A stretch of 64,000 nucleotides of DNA. Source: Clostridia bacterium. Its GTDB lineage: Bacteria > Bacillota > Clostridia > Saccharofermentanales > Saccharofermentanaceae. The notes under the pieces were generated by a model. That model made no database searches. It had not been told where the DNA came from and saw only the letters and a list, made by a program, of their open reading frames with translations. The stretch's first letter is position 1. Each line of letters starts with the position of its first letter. Shown piece by piece: positions 45,996 to 55,221 of the stretch. The DNA lies in the NCBI GenBank assembly GCA_024403775.1, contig JAKSRE010000004.1, positions 1 through 64,000 of the forward strand, given 5' to 3'. A program made the position numbers and the translations under genes.

Positions 45996-46844
45996 TCAAA
46001 TTGCAATCGGAATATTCTTAATCTGCTCACCAGTAACATAGTTCTCAATCTTTATGTCATCTGTAGTAAAAGCATAAAAATCCTTTATATCAGGATTAAG
46101 TGTAAACTTTGGAGCTTCAAAAGTAGGTCTCTTAATAAGTTCCTTTACAATATCGATATGGCGATCATAAATATGTGCATCTGCAATTACATGAACCAGT
46201 TCGCCTGGAAGCATATCACATACCTGAGCTAACATATAAACAAGAATACTATACTGAACTACATTCCAGTTATTTGCAGCCAACACATCCTGTGATCTCT
46301 GATTAAGAATTGCATTAAGTCTTAACTTATCCTCACCCGGACGCTTTGTACAATTAAACGTAACACTATATGCACAAGGATAAAGTCTCATTTCAGACAA
46401 ATCCTGATGAACATATATGTTTGTCATTATTCTTCTGCTATAAGGATTATTTTTAAGATCATAAATAACACGATCAACCTGATCCATCATTCCTTCTTTA
46501 TACTGGTGCTTAACGCCAAGCTGATAACCATAGGCTTTACCAATAGAACCATTTTCATCAGCCCATTCATCCCAGATTTTGGAATTTAAATCATGAATAT
46601 TATTAGACTTCTTCTGCCAGATCCATAAAAGTTCATCCATAGCTGACTTACAGTAAGTCTTACGGAGAGTGATAGCAGGAAACTCTTTGCTTAAGTCATA
46701 TCGATTTACAACACCAAATCGCTTAATAGTATAAGCAGGTGTACCATCTTCCCAGTGAGGTCTTACTTTCTCACCTTCAGTACTGAACCCATTTTCGATA
46801 ATATCCTTACACATTCTTATAAATACGTCATCTGCGTAACTCAT
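45996..46844 (-). CDS. thyA: Thymidylate synthase
   Basis: 282 residues. Catalytic Cys157 in RLYPCAYSVTFNC, the conserved LNQRSQDVLAANNWNVVQY, which takes the place of the usual RSxDxxLGxPFNIxxY, and HVIADAHIYDRH near the end. These differences from E. coli ThyA (YPCAYSV for PPCH, AANNWN for LGxPFN) mark a divergent ThyA branch that I believe is found in other clostridia. It makes dTMP from dUMP with methylene-THF. Order thyA-folA-ppaC fits coupled nucleotide synthesis. Confidence 0.92.
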   Translation of the reverse strand: MSYADDVFIRMCKDIIENGFSTEGEKVRPHWEDGTPAYTIKRFGVVNRYDLSKEFPAITLRKTYCKSAMDELLWIWQKKSNNIHDLNSKIWDEWADENGSIGKAYGYQLGVKHQYKEGMMDQVDRVIYDLKNNPYSRRIMTNIYVHQDLSEMRLYPCAYSVTFNCTKRPGEDKLRLNAILNQRSQDVLAANNWNVVQYSILVYMLAQVCDMLPGELVHVIADAHIYDRHIDIVKELIKRPTFEAPKFTLNPDIKDFYAFTTDDIKIENYVTGEQIKNIPIAI

Positions 46845-46920
46845 GCCATACCTCCGATAATATGAAGATAGATAATATCATATCATAAAAGAGTATATAT
46901 TTGATATAAGGTTATAATTA

Positions 46921-48570
46921 TTACTTCTTAGAAGAGTTAACATACTCGAGAAGTGTCTTACGGAACTTATCCTCGCCAATAGCCTGTACAAAACCAATCT
47001 GGCTAAGCTTAGCCTTGATATCTTCATTAACGCCTACAAAACAATAATCTCCGCCAATTGATTTGATGTAATTCACTGCTTCCATAAACTCATCTGCTGC
47101 TGATACATCAACAAAAACAACACCACGGAAAGAAAGAATAAAAGTCTTATATTTATTAGAAGCATTCTTCTCAATAGCTTTCTTAAGTTCCTTACCATTA
47201 GCAAAGAAGTAAGCACCCACGCTATATACGATACAAGCATTCTCTTCCTTAAGAGATTCTTCTTCCTCAACTGTTACCTTAATAGCTGCAAGCTGGCTGA
47301 TCATAATAATAAGAGCCAAACCTACACCAATAAGAATCGCATATGTAAGATCCAAAGCTACTGTTGCAATCATAGTAACAAAATAAAGAACTATACTGTC
47401 AGTAAGCTTGTGATCAAAATAAGACTTAACTGTCTTAAAATCATTCATCTTAAAGCTTGTCATAAAAAGAACGCCTGCGAGTGCACAGTAAGGTACCATG
47501 CCAATAACTGGTGCAAGTACGAATACACAAAGAATAAGGAAAACTGACTGGAAAACAGAAGTAAGTCTTGTTCTACCACCATTCTTTACAGCAACAGAAG
47601 TTCTTGCAATAGCGGCTGTTGATGGAACACCACCAACAAATGGTACAAACATATTAGCCACACCCTGAGCAATAAGTTCAACGTTTGAATCAAACTTCTC
47701 TTTCTTCATTGCAGCAGCACATGTACCACACAAAAGGCTCTCAATCATACCAAGAAGAGCAATTGTAACAGAATAGCTCATTACACTCTTAAGCATTGCG
47801 GCATTAACATTACCAAGACCCAATACCTCAGTATTGATAACTGACTTAGGAATTGAACCGATTACAGCTACATCAAACTTAAAGATTGCCTGTACTACCG
47901 TAATGATAATGATTGCTGCAAGTGAACCAGGAAAATATTTATTAACCTTATTAGGATAAACAATCATAATAAGGATTACTGCCAAAGTAAGAACAAGAGT
48001 AATTACACTTGTATCTTTGATATTACTAAAGAAATCAAGGAGCTTATCAATAGTTGTCTCACCATTAGCAGCAACACCAAAGGCATTTTTAAGCTGTCCG
48101 ATTGCAATAACAAGTGCAATACCAGAAGTAAAACCAGTAACTACTGGCTTTGGAATAAACTGAACCAGTTTACCAAACTTAAGTAAACCAGCAATTAAAA
48201 GGATGAGACCAGATATGAACGTAGCCAAAAACATTCCCTGAATTCCATATTCACCAGATACGATTGTACCAAGAATAACTGCCATAGCACCAGTAGGTCC
48301 GGAAATCTGGAAACTACCACCTCCGAGAAGACCACTAATAAGTCCAGCAAAAATAGCTGTAATCAAACCAGCTGCTATACCCAATGCAAGATGTTCAGAA
48401 TCAACACTTGCTGCACCAAATGCTAATGCAAGTGGAAGTGCAACTGCACCTACTGTAATACCAGCAGCAATATCATTAATAAGGGCACCTTTGTTGTAAC
48501 CCTTAAACTCATTCACAAAAATCTTCTTATAGTGTGCAAAAAAAGGACGCTTTGTACTAGTCTTTGACAT
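46921..48570 (-). CDS. SulP-family anion transporter with STAS domain
   Basis: 549 residues. A transport domain of about 10-14 helices (about 25-420, with the SulP signatures LPLALAFG and GLISGLLGGGSFQISGPTGAM) and a cytoplasmic C-terminal STAS domain (about 440-540, FILSFRGVVFVDVSAADEF). Members move sulfate, bicarbonate, dicarboxylates or other anions; the substrate cannot be told here. It appears monocistronic and is preceded by the serpin terminator, with its own promoter somewhere in 48571-48732. Confidence 0.92.
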   Translation of the reverse strand: MSKTSTKRPFFAHYKKIFVNEFKGYNKGALINDIAAGITVGAVALPLALAFGAASVDSEHLALGIAAGLITAIFAGLISGLLGGGSFQISGPTGAMAVILGTIVSGEYGIQGMFLATFISGLILLIAGLLKFGKLVQFIPKPVVTGFTSGIALVIAIGQLKNAFGVAANGETTIDKLLDFFSNIKDTSVITLVLTLAVILIMIVYPNKVNKYFPGSLAAIIIITVVQAIFKFDVAVIGSIPKSVINTEVLGLGNVNAAMLKSVMSYSVTIALLGMIESLLCGTCAAAMKKEKFDSNVELIAQGVANMFVPFVGGVPSTAAIARTSVAVKNGGRTRLTSVFQSVFLILCVFVLAPVIGMVPYCALAGVLFMTSFKMNDFKTVKSYFDHKLTDSIVLYFVTMIATVALDLTYAILIGVGLALIIMISQLAAIKVTVEEEESLKEENACIVYSVGAYFFANGKELKKAIEKNASNKYKTFILSFRGVVFVDVSAADEFMEAVNYIKSIGGDYCFVGVNEDIKAKLSQIGFVQAIGEDKFRKTLLEYVNSSKK

Positions 48571-48587
48571 ATTAATACTTCCTATAA

Positions 48588-48621
48588 CAAAAATATCGGC
48601 ACGTAAAATACGAGCCGATAT
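48588..48621 (-). terminator. Terminator after the serpin gene
   Basis: On the minus strand stem ATATCGGC/GCCGATAT, with further CGT/ACG pairing in the loop, followed by TTTTTG. Just upstream of the SulP gene start. Confidence 0.8.
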
Positions 48622-48732
48622 ATGTTATATAATTATCTATATGTGTTTACAATTAGAGTAATTGTCAATAATAGTATGAGCAAAGATAAACTTTTATAAC
48701 AAAGTATCTATAAACCACAATAAAATGATGTT

Positions 48733-50010
48733 TTAGCCCTCTGGATTAATAACTACTCCAGTAAAAATCGGTACATTATACTCTGAAACTACCGTCACAA
48801 ATGGTCGGTCACACTTAAAATCCAGAATCTCTCCTACTTCGATGCAGGCATTTTTTGTAAGAATCTCTGTAAAAGCAGCAGCCTCTACCCCCTCTTCGTC
48901 AGTTATTAATCTTGCTCCATGAATAATATCTGATACATATAAACTTTCATCCGTAATTGGTGAGAAATCTGCATTATCAAATATGCTGTTTATTCCCAAA
49001 TCACGAAGTTTACTCACTAAATCAATCTGTGACTCAAGATCAAATTTAGGAATACTGCAATTAACCATTGCAAACTGTGCTTCTATTCCCTCTGTATTTC
49101 CAGCAATAAGATCATACATTTCTTTAGAATTTAAAACCTCTTCTGGGGATACTCCTTCATTTGGTAAAAAGTACCAAACTTCGCCATTAAGAGTTGGTAA
49201 AGCTACTGCTTCAAAATTCTCGCCAGTATAAAGTATAAGCGATAAGCTGTTATGCATAAAATCACAACTGACTTCTTCTTCTCCATAAAAAACTTCTTCA
49301 CAGGTAAGGCCTTCAGTAAACTGCTCAGCCCATTCAACCTTATAGTAAATCGTAGATACAATAGCCATAATTATATCTTCACTTAATTCAAGATTTGACA
49401 CCTGATTCTTAAGAAGGTTATTTGTATTATCGTTTAACCAGTCTCTAAACATCTCATTAAGAGCCTCTGTTCCCATCTCACCTACAAAGCTTGATGAATA
49501 ATAATCCTCACCTAATTCTTCGAGAACTTCCTCTTTAAATTCAACATTTGAATTAAGCCAAATCGAATTCGCAAGAGTAGTAATATAACGACCTTCATCA
49601 ACAGATAAGTATTCAAATAAGAACTTAATATTCTCTTTTACCGCATCTACAGAATCATCTCCTAATAACTTAAGAAGTTCTTCCTGAGATTCTCCCTCAA
49701 CGCATCTTGTAAGCATACCAAGAGCAATATAAACATTTACAGGAGAATAAATAGTATTCTTTCCCTCTACCAGAAAGCTTGACATAGTATTCATATAAAA
49801 ATCCTGATGCTTAGCATAAAAATCATTTTGGAAACGTTCCCACTCACCACAATCCGGATCACTAATACTAGCAGCCTCAACTGAGTTAATTTTATTTACT
49901 TCTTCAATCTCTTTTTCAATAGCTTCTCCAGCTTCACTACAACCACTCATTCCCATAAGCATCACCGAACTCATTATTATAGAACCTGTCTTCTTTACTA
50001 AGGCTTTCAT
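48733..50010 (-). CDS. Serpin-family protease inhibitor, predicted lipoprotein
   Basis: 425 residues from the ATG at 50010 (AGGAG upstream). A lipoprotein signal ends at Cys24 (LMGMSGCSE), so it should be anchored outside the membrane. The serpin fold is clear: NTIYSPVNVYIALGML, ANSIWLNS, VSTIYYKVEWAEQF, and a C-terminal DRPFVTVV and FTGVV. The reactive-loop hinge DEEGVEAAAFTE (371-382) is close to the inhibitory consensus; P14 is Val rather than Thr/Ser. The scissile residue should fall near Ala388-Cys389-Ile390. It may protect the cell from host or rumen proteases. Last gene of the DUF4349-dtd-serpin operon. Confidence 0.9.
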   Translation of the reverse strand: MKALVKKTGSIIMSSVMLMGMSGCSEAGEAIEKEIEEVNKINSVEAASISDPDCGEWERFQNDFYAKHQDFYMNTMSSFLVEGKNTIYSPVNVYIALGMLTRCVEGESQEELLKLLGDDSVDAVKENIKFLFEYLSVDEGRYITTLANSIWLNSNVEFKEEVLEELGEDYYSSSFVGEMGTEALNEMFRDWLNDNTNNLLKNQVSNLELSEDIIMAIVSTIYYKVEWAEQFTEGLTCEEVFYGEEEVSCDFMHNSLSLILYTGENFEAVALPTLNGEVWYFLPNEGVSPEEVLNSKEMYDLIAGNTEGIEAQFAMVNCSIPKFDLESQIDLVSKLRDLGINSIFDNADFSPITDESLYVSDIIHGARLITDEEGVEAAAFTEILTKNACIEVGEILDFKCDRPFVTVVSEYNVPIFTGVVINPEG

Positions 50011-50029
50011 ATATTCTCCTTTAAGCAAA

Positions 50030-50488
50030 CTATTTCTTTCTTATTATGTCATCTGAATCCATCACAATTGTAAATGGACCATCGTTAAGAAGTTCAACCT
50101 TCATATCTGCACCAAATATACCAGTTTCAACTACTGGGATTTCCTCTTTACACTTTGCGATTATATAGTCATATAAATCTGATGCTTTCTTTGGATCTCC
50201 CGCATTTATAAACGATGGGCGGTTACCATGACTAACATCTGCGAGAAGTGTAAACTGTGATACAAGTAAAAGCTCACCATCTACATCCTTTATTGAGAGA
50301 TTGGTCTTTTGATTTTCATCTTCGAAAATTCGTAATCCAATTAACTTCTTAACCATTTTGTCAGCTATGTCGGTGTTATCCTCACTTCCAACGCCAATCA
50401 ATACCAAATACCCCTTATTTATTTTCCCCGTTACTTTCTCCTCTACTGTCACCTGTGCTCTTGTTACTCTCTGAATCACAAACTTCAT
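50030..50488 (-). CDS. dtd: D-aminoacyl-tRNA deacylase
   Basis: 152 residues, standard DTD size: [17 protein letters not shown] at the start, the [17 protein letters not shown] motif, and the cis-Gly-Pro motif NDGPFT near the end. It frees tRNAs mischarged with D-amino acids or glycine. The first 74 bases overlap the 3' end of the DUF4349 gene in another frame. The start is firm because the family begins exactly with MKFVIQRV; its AGGAG site lies 12 bases upstream, inside the other gene. Confidence 0.95.
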   Translation of the reverse strand: MKFVIQRVTRAQVTVEEKVTGKINKGYLVLIGVGSEDNTDIADKMVKKLIGLRIFEDENQKTNLSIKDVDGELLLVSQFTLLADVSHGNRPSFINAGDPKKASDLYDYIIAKCKEEIPVVETGIFGADMKVELLNDGPFTIVMDSDDIIRKK

Positions 50489-51506
50489 TTTTGTTTATAT
50501 TCTCCTTTATACCTGAAGAAGAGTTCTTATTTTTCTTCTTGCGTTTTGTTTTTACTAATACAACAATTATAGCAATAAGGATAGCAATAAAGATAACCAG
50601 TTTAGCGATAACATATGGAAGATTCTCAACCATATTGATAACCATAGACTCAAACTCATTCTGAGTATCTTCTTTCATATCTTCAAAAGCTTTACTTATT
50701 CTCTCCTTAAAAGTAGGCTCTGCTTCTTCTTCTTCAACTTCCTCGAGAGCCTCTTCTTCTACAATCTCGTAAACAGAAACAGTAATTGTGCTATATGATA
50801 CAAGATCATCGTATACTCTCTTACTTCCCTCATACCACTCAATCTCAAATCTGACATTTGATAATTCATTCTGAAGAATAAGAATAGTATCAAGATCTTC
50901 TGCCTGCTCCAAAAGGCCAATCAAAGTATCATATTCTGTTCTTAGTGCTACAAGATGTGCTTCTATATCAATATAGTCTGAAGTAACATCTTCTGTACTC
51001 TCATTCATTGATACAATAGTCTCATTCTGATTAAGTAAGCTTGAACAGTTCTCATACTGTGAAGCAGGAACTCTAAAACAATATGTTGCAAATCTGTCCT
51101 GATTCTCAGCTGTACCTGACATATTCGAACTTTCAACATAACCATTATTCGCTCTTACCGCATTGTTAATTGCTTCAATAGTTTTATTAAAGTCAATAGT
51201 CTCAATTGTCATATACTTACGCTTAATAAGCATTTGAGAACTAATAGCAGGATTACTTGAAGTATCACCCTCATACCTAAATTCATCATCATATTCGACT
51301 TCTACTGCTTCACCATAGTCGATATACTCATAGTCAGTGAAGCTGTCTGTTCCTGCTAACGAATTAATCATCATAGCGTCATTACTATCTTTTGAAGAAT
51401 GAGATCTTACAGCTTCTACACTGCTACTATTACCGTTAAAGCATGAGCATATACTTAAAAGCATTGCAACAGCCATTATATTTGCAAAAAATTTCTTCAT
51501 TTTCAT
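50415..51506 (-). CDS. DUF4349 lipoprotein with C-terminal membrane helix
   Basis: 363 residues. Lipoprotein signal ([12 protein letters not shown], lipidation probably at Cys22), then a DUF4349 domain (about 70-270). Within it, the [21 protein letters not shown] and GGYVESSN-like segments ([12 protein letters not shown]) precede a coiled coil ([21 protein letters not shown]). One membrane helix follows near the end (about 297-318, [19 protein letters not shown]), then a basic/polar tail. The function of DUF4349 is unknown. The gene shares 74 bases with dtd and starts after AGGAG. Confidence 0.88.
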   Translation of the reverse strand: MKMKKFFANIMAVAMLLSICSCFNGNSSSVEAVRSHSSKDSNDAMMINSLAGTDSFTDYEYIDYGEAVEVEYDDEFRYEGDTSSNPAISSQMLIKRKYMTIETIDFNKTIEAINNAVRANNGYVESSNMSGTAENQDRFATYCFRVPASQYENCSSLLNQNETIVSMNESTEDVTSDYIDIEAHLVALRTEYDTLIGLLEQAEDLDTILILQNELSNVRFEIEWYEGSKRVYDDLVSYSTITVSVYEIVEEEALEEVEEEEAEPTFKERISKAFEDMKEDTQNEFESMVINMVENLPYVIAKLVIFIAILIAIIVVLVKTKRKKKNKNSSSGIKENINKNEVCDSESNKSTGDSRGESNGENK

Positions 51507-51640
51507 ATTGAATCTCCTTGTGTTTTTATCAGTTACACCTATATAGTCGTGACAACTTTGATAAGGTTACAAAATAATTCAAAAATAATTCAATTTCGAA
51601 AAGAAAAAAATATATAATACTTGAAATGGAGGAAAATCAT

Positions 51641-52807
51641 ATGCTTTCTTTATTAATAAAAAGATTTGTAAAAGACTACGATAATACCAAAGATTTTAAA
51701 GTCCGTAATTCATATGGAAAACTTGCCAGTGTAGTAGGAATAATTCTTAATCTTATTCTTTTTGCAATTAAATTTATTGCTGGAACTCTTGCTAATGCAG
51801 TAAGTATCATCGCTGATGCTTTTAATAACCTGTCAGATGCATCATCAAGCCTCATTAGTCTTCTTGGATTTAAACTTGCAGAAAAGCCTGCAGATAATGA
51901 CCACCCTTACGGACACGGAAGATATGAATATGTGGCAGGTCTAGCTGTCGCAGTTCTTGTTGCAGCGATTGGTATCCAGCTTCTTAGAACTGGTTTTGAT
52001 AAAATACTACATCCAACAGAATTAGCATTTTCAAATGTTACCTGGATTATTCTTGTTATATCTATTCTTATTAAGCTATATATGATGAGCTATAACTATT
52101 CCATCGGCAAAAAAATTGATTCCAAAGCTCTTATTGCTACTGGTGATGACAGCCGTAATGACTCACTTACTACTCTTGCAGTATTAATTACTGGAATAAT
52201 ATCTGTATTAACACACCTTAATATCGATGGTATTGTGACACTTCTTCTATCTTTATTCATTCTATACTCAGCTTATGGACTTATTAAAGATACATTAGAC
52301 CCTATTCTAGGAATTAAGCCTGATGAAGAAACAGTAAAAATGCTTGAAAAGAGAATAATGTCTTTTGACAACATCCTTGGCACACATGATTTAATTATTC
52401 ATGATTATGGTCCAGGAAACCGTTTTGCCAGTGTTCATGTCGAAATGGACTATAAACTGGATGTCATAAAAGCACATGACATAATAGATGTTATTGAAGT
52501 TACTATCTTAAAAGAGACTGGCATTCACCTGGTAATTCACTATGATCCAATATCTTCAGATGATGAATTGGTAAACAGCATGCGTAAACTAATCAGCGAA
52601 CTCGTTAAAGGCATTGATTCCAAGCTTTCCATCCACGATTTACGAGTAGTTGAAGGTGTAACTCATACTAATTTGGTATTTGATCTTGTTATCCCTCATG
52701 AATTCGATAAATCTATTGATTCCGTCAAGCAGGCAATATTCGATGCAGTTCAAAAAGAGAATCCAAAACTCATCTGTGTAATCAAAGTTGAATATAGTTT
52801 TGTATAA
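51641..52807 (+). CDS. Cation diffusion facilitator, probably Mn2+-type
   Basis: 388 residues from the ATG at 51641 (GGAGGA upstream; that site overlaps the alternative ATG at 51626). Six membrane helices plus a cytoplasmic domain. In the transport site the four ligands read Asn62/Asp66 (helix 2, NNLSD) and Asp170/Asp174 (helix 5, DSRND), where zinc exporters have Asp/Asp and His/Asp. This NDDD pattern is reported for manganese exporters such as MntE; the metal assignment is inference. It exports M2+ in exchange for protons. Convergent with CapA, 10 bases apart, with no obvious terminator. Confidence 0.9.
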   Translation: MLSLLIKRFVKDYDNTKDFKVRNSYGKLASVVGIILNLILFAIKFIAGTLANAVSIIADAFNNLSDASSSLISLLGFKLAEKPADNDHPYGHGRYEYVAGLAVAVLVAAIGIQLLRTGFDKILHPTELAFSNVTWIILVISILIKLYMMSYNYSIGKKIDSKALIATGDDSRNDSLTTLAVLITGIISVLTHLNIDGIVTLLLSLFILYSAYGLIKDTLDPILGIKPDEETVKMLEKRIMSFDNILGTHDLIIHDYGPGNRFASVHVEMDYKLDVIKAHDIIDVIEVTILKETGIHLVIHYDPISSDDELVNSMRKLISELVKGIDSKLSIHDLRVVEGVTHTNLVFDLVIPHEFDKSIDSVKQAIFDAVQKENPKLICVIKVEYSFV

Positions 52808-52817
52808 TTTAAAAAAC

Positions 52818-53999
52818 TCAGTTAGGCTCTTTATCAAGCTGGCTTAGGATGTATTCTTTTACGTCCTCCAGCTTGCTTTTTTGCCATTCTTTGAGTTTCT
52901 CCTTCTCTGCTATTGGTCGAATGATATAAAAATCCAGTGTCTCCCCAGGAACTCTTCCTGTTCTCAATGGATTAGTAAAATGCTCTTCCCAGACTTCTTC
53001 AGAAGCTCCCTTCAATTCTTTAGGATTGAGATAAGCCTGCTGTCTTTTTGTAGCCTGAATAAAAACCTTCTCCGAAAGTGGAATGAGAAGATTATAATCT
53101 TCCTCATGAACGTCTCTAAATATCAAAGGTAATTCACCCTTAACGACATGCTCACTACCTCTCTCGATTTTAAGGCCCATTGGCTCAAAACTTAACTTAT
53201 CTTTTGTAAAATCAAGTCTTACAAGAAGTCCAACATCTGTATAAAACTGACTTCTCTGATAATCAGTATCAAAAATAAAGTTACCCAAAGAGTAAAAAAT
53301 AAACTTATCCCCATAAGTCTCATAATTCATTGGAACATGTGGATGATGTGCTACTACCGCATCTGCACCCATATCAAGATATTTAATGTAGCGTTCGCGT
53401 GTATATGGAGATGGTAAAGAAGTAAACTCCTCACCTGCATGCGCTACAATTATGCACCATTTACAGGTCTTCTTTATGTCATCTATTGATTTTTGTATTG
53501 AATCAAGTTCACTCCAGCTATAGCATCCTGCTTTATCCTCAAAAGCCTTACGACATGCTCGCTGATATCCAACTCCTATTAATCCTATTCCGCCTGCTTC
53601 ATTAATAATTACTGGCTTCATTGCTTCATTAATATTCATTCCGGCGCCAATAGTCTGGACATTCATTTTAGCTGCTTCCTTAAGAGTAGATTCTACTCCC
53701 ATCTCACCAGCATCCATAATATGGTTATTACAGATATTCCAGATATCAGCCTTCATCTTTTTAAGAACTTTAAGCGCTCCTGGATCCATTGTATGAAGAA
53801 GCTGCTTTACACCGTCTTTAATATCATTTTGAGGCTGCTCAACAATAGGACCTTCAACATTTGCAACAACATGATCTCCGCTATGCAAAAAGTCCAAAAC
53901 CTCTTCTGACAAAAGGTCTTCGTCATCCCATTTGCCAAACATATATTTATCAAAACCAATATCGCCTGTAAAAACGATTGAACACTTATCCTTACCCAT
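52818..53999 (-). CDS. CapA-family metallophosphatase-like protein
   Basis: 393 residues, cytoplasmic by sequence (no signal peptide or membrane helix, unlike many CapA/PgsA). The CapA fold is seen in CSIVFTGDIGFDKYM, VVANVEGPIVEQ, ICNNHIMDAGEMGV, VVAHHPHVPMNYE and FYSLGNFIFD, with a dinuclear-metal phosphoesterase pattern. CapA/PgsA proteins take part in poly-gamma-glutamate production, but many homologues have other roles. It is 10 bases downstream of a MurD-like ligase gene, so a glutamate-ligation context is suggested. Confidence 0.88.
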   Translation of the reverse strand: MGKDKCSIVFTGDIGFDKYMFGKWDDEDLLSEEVLDFLHSGDHVVANVEGPIVEQPQNDIKDGVKQLLHTMDPGALKVLKKMKADIWNICNNHIMDAGEMGVESTLKEAAKMNVQTIGAGMNINEAMKPVIINEAGGIGLIGVGYQRACRKAFEDKAGCYSWSELDSIQKSIDDIKKTCKWCIIVAHAGEEFTSLPSPYTRERYIKYLDMGADAVVAHHPHVPMNYETYGDKFIFYSLGNFIFDTDYQRSQFYTDVGLLVRLDFTKDKLSFEPMGLKIERGSEHVVKGELPLIFRDVHEEDYNLLIPLSEKVFIQATKRQQAYLNPKELKGASEEVWEEHFTNPLRTGRVPGETLDFYIIRPIAEKEKLKEWQKSKLEDVKEYILSQLDKEPN

Positions 54000-54009
54000 C
54001 TTCTACTCC

Positions 54010-55203
54010 TTAATTACCCTCAAGAACAAGAGAAGTAAAACACTGACCACGTTCTTCAAAATTCTTGAAATATCCATAAGAAGCAGCAGCTGGAGAGAAA
54101 ACGCAGGCCTTACCCTCTGGAGTAATCTTCTTAGAGAGCTCAACAGTAGCCTTTAAATCCTCAACATAGTAGACATTCTCATATTTAGGGAGCGCCTCAA
54201 ATATACGCTTTCCTGATTCGTAAGACAAAATATAGTTATACTCCTGATGCTCATTAATATAATCAATAAGAACATCATAATTAATATGTCGGTCCATACC
54301 GCCAATGATTACTGTCTTGGTATTTTTTACGCTCTCAATTGCTCTTATAGTGGCATTAGGAATTGTTGAAATAGAATCATTATAAAAATCGATACCATTC
54401 ACTTTGCCAACCAGTTGAAGTCTGTGCATAAGTCCATTAAAGGTTAAAATATTCTCACGAATTTCCTTATCAGACAATCCATAGATTCTGGAGCAGATCT
54501 CATACACAAAGCGAGCATTAAACTGATTATGGTCTCCCTGAAGTTTCATATCAAATACTGGTCCATCATAAAAATCAATTACTGTCTTATCAGCATTGGT
54601 ACTAAATTCAGGAACATTATTACCACAAAAGAAAAAGTCACTCTCTGCCTGATGAGTAGTAATATTCTGCTTCATGGAAAAATAGTTTTCCAAAGTCTTA
54701 TAGTAATCCAAATGATCCTCATATAAATTAAGAAATACCGCTATATGTGGAGAAAACTTAAGATGAGCAAGCTGATGACATGACATCTCAAATACAATAA
54801 TAGAATCCTCATCAATCTTGTCATAATAATCAAGGCATGGGAAACCAATATTACCAACAAGAAATACGTTATCCCCCTTAACCTTGGATAATACATGATA
54901 TAAAAGTGATGATGTGGTACTCTTACCTTTTGTACCAGTTATACCAATAGTTCTGTCTCTAAACTCCTCAAGGAAAAGCTCAGTCTGTGAGATATAGTTT
55001 CTGCCATAATTTTCAACATAAATACCTGGGCTTTTGATAATAAAGTCATACTCTTCCTCATTAATCTCTTCTCTTTTCCCCTCGAAAATAGAAAGTTCAA
55101 CACCCTCACAATGAGTTTTAATAAAGTTTTCTGTAGACTTTCCTTCTCTTCCGTATCCCCAGATAAGAATTTTTTTATTGTTAAGTTTATCAGCTATAGC
55201 CAT
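54010..55203 (-). CDS. MurD-like amide ligase (Mur ligase family)
   Basis: 397 residues, shorter than the usual MurD (about 450). An N-terminal Rossmann domain (ILIWGYGREGKST), ATP site GITGTKGKSTTSS (about 92-104), central-domain FEMSCHQLAHLKFSP and NLYEDHLDYY, and the C-terminal SPAAASYGYFKNFEERG that typifies MurD. MurD adds D-glutamate to UDP-MurNAc-L-alanine. No other cell-wall (dcw) genes are nearby, so this may be a second MurD-type enzyme with another substrate. It sits between MATE and CapA genes, 10 bases from capA. Confidence 0.88.
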   Translation of the reverse strand: MAIADKLNNKKILIWGYGREGKSTENFIKTHCEGVELSIFEGKREEINEEEYDFIIKSPGIYVENYGRNYISQTELFLEEFRDRTIGITGTKGKSTTSSLLYHVLSKVKGDNVFLVGNIGFPCLDYYDKIDEDSIIVFEMSCHQLAHLKFSPHIAVFLNLYEDHLDYYKTLENYFSMKQNITTHQAESDFFFCGNNVPEFSTNADKTVIDFYDGPVFDMKLQGDHNQFNARFVYEICSRIYGLSDKEIRENILTFNGLMHRLQLVGKVNGIDFYNDSISTIPNATIRAIESVKNTKTVIIGGMDRHINYDVLIDYINEHQEYNYILSYESGKRIFEALPKYENVYYVEDLKATVELSKKITPEGKACVFSPAAASYGYFKNFEERGQCFTSLVLEGN

Positions 55204-55221
55204 AAAATACTCCTTAAAAGA

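Noticed and set aside
52818..55203. Poly-gamma-glutamate synthase (PgsB/PgsA) system
   Set aside because: The ligase has the MurD Rossmann domain and the MurD C-terminal signature, not the PgsB form, PgsC is absent, and the CapA protein lacks the membrane anchor. Kept only as a MurD-CapA pair.
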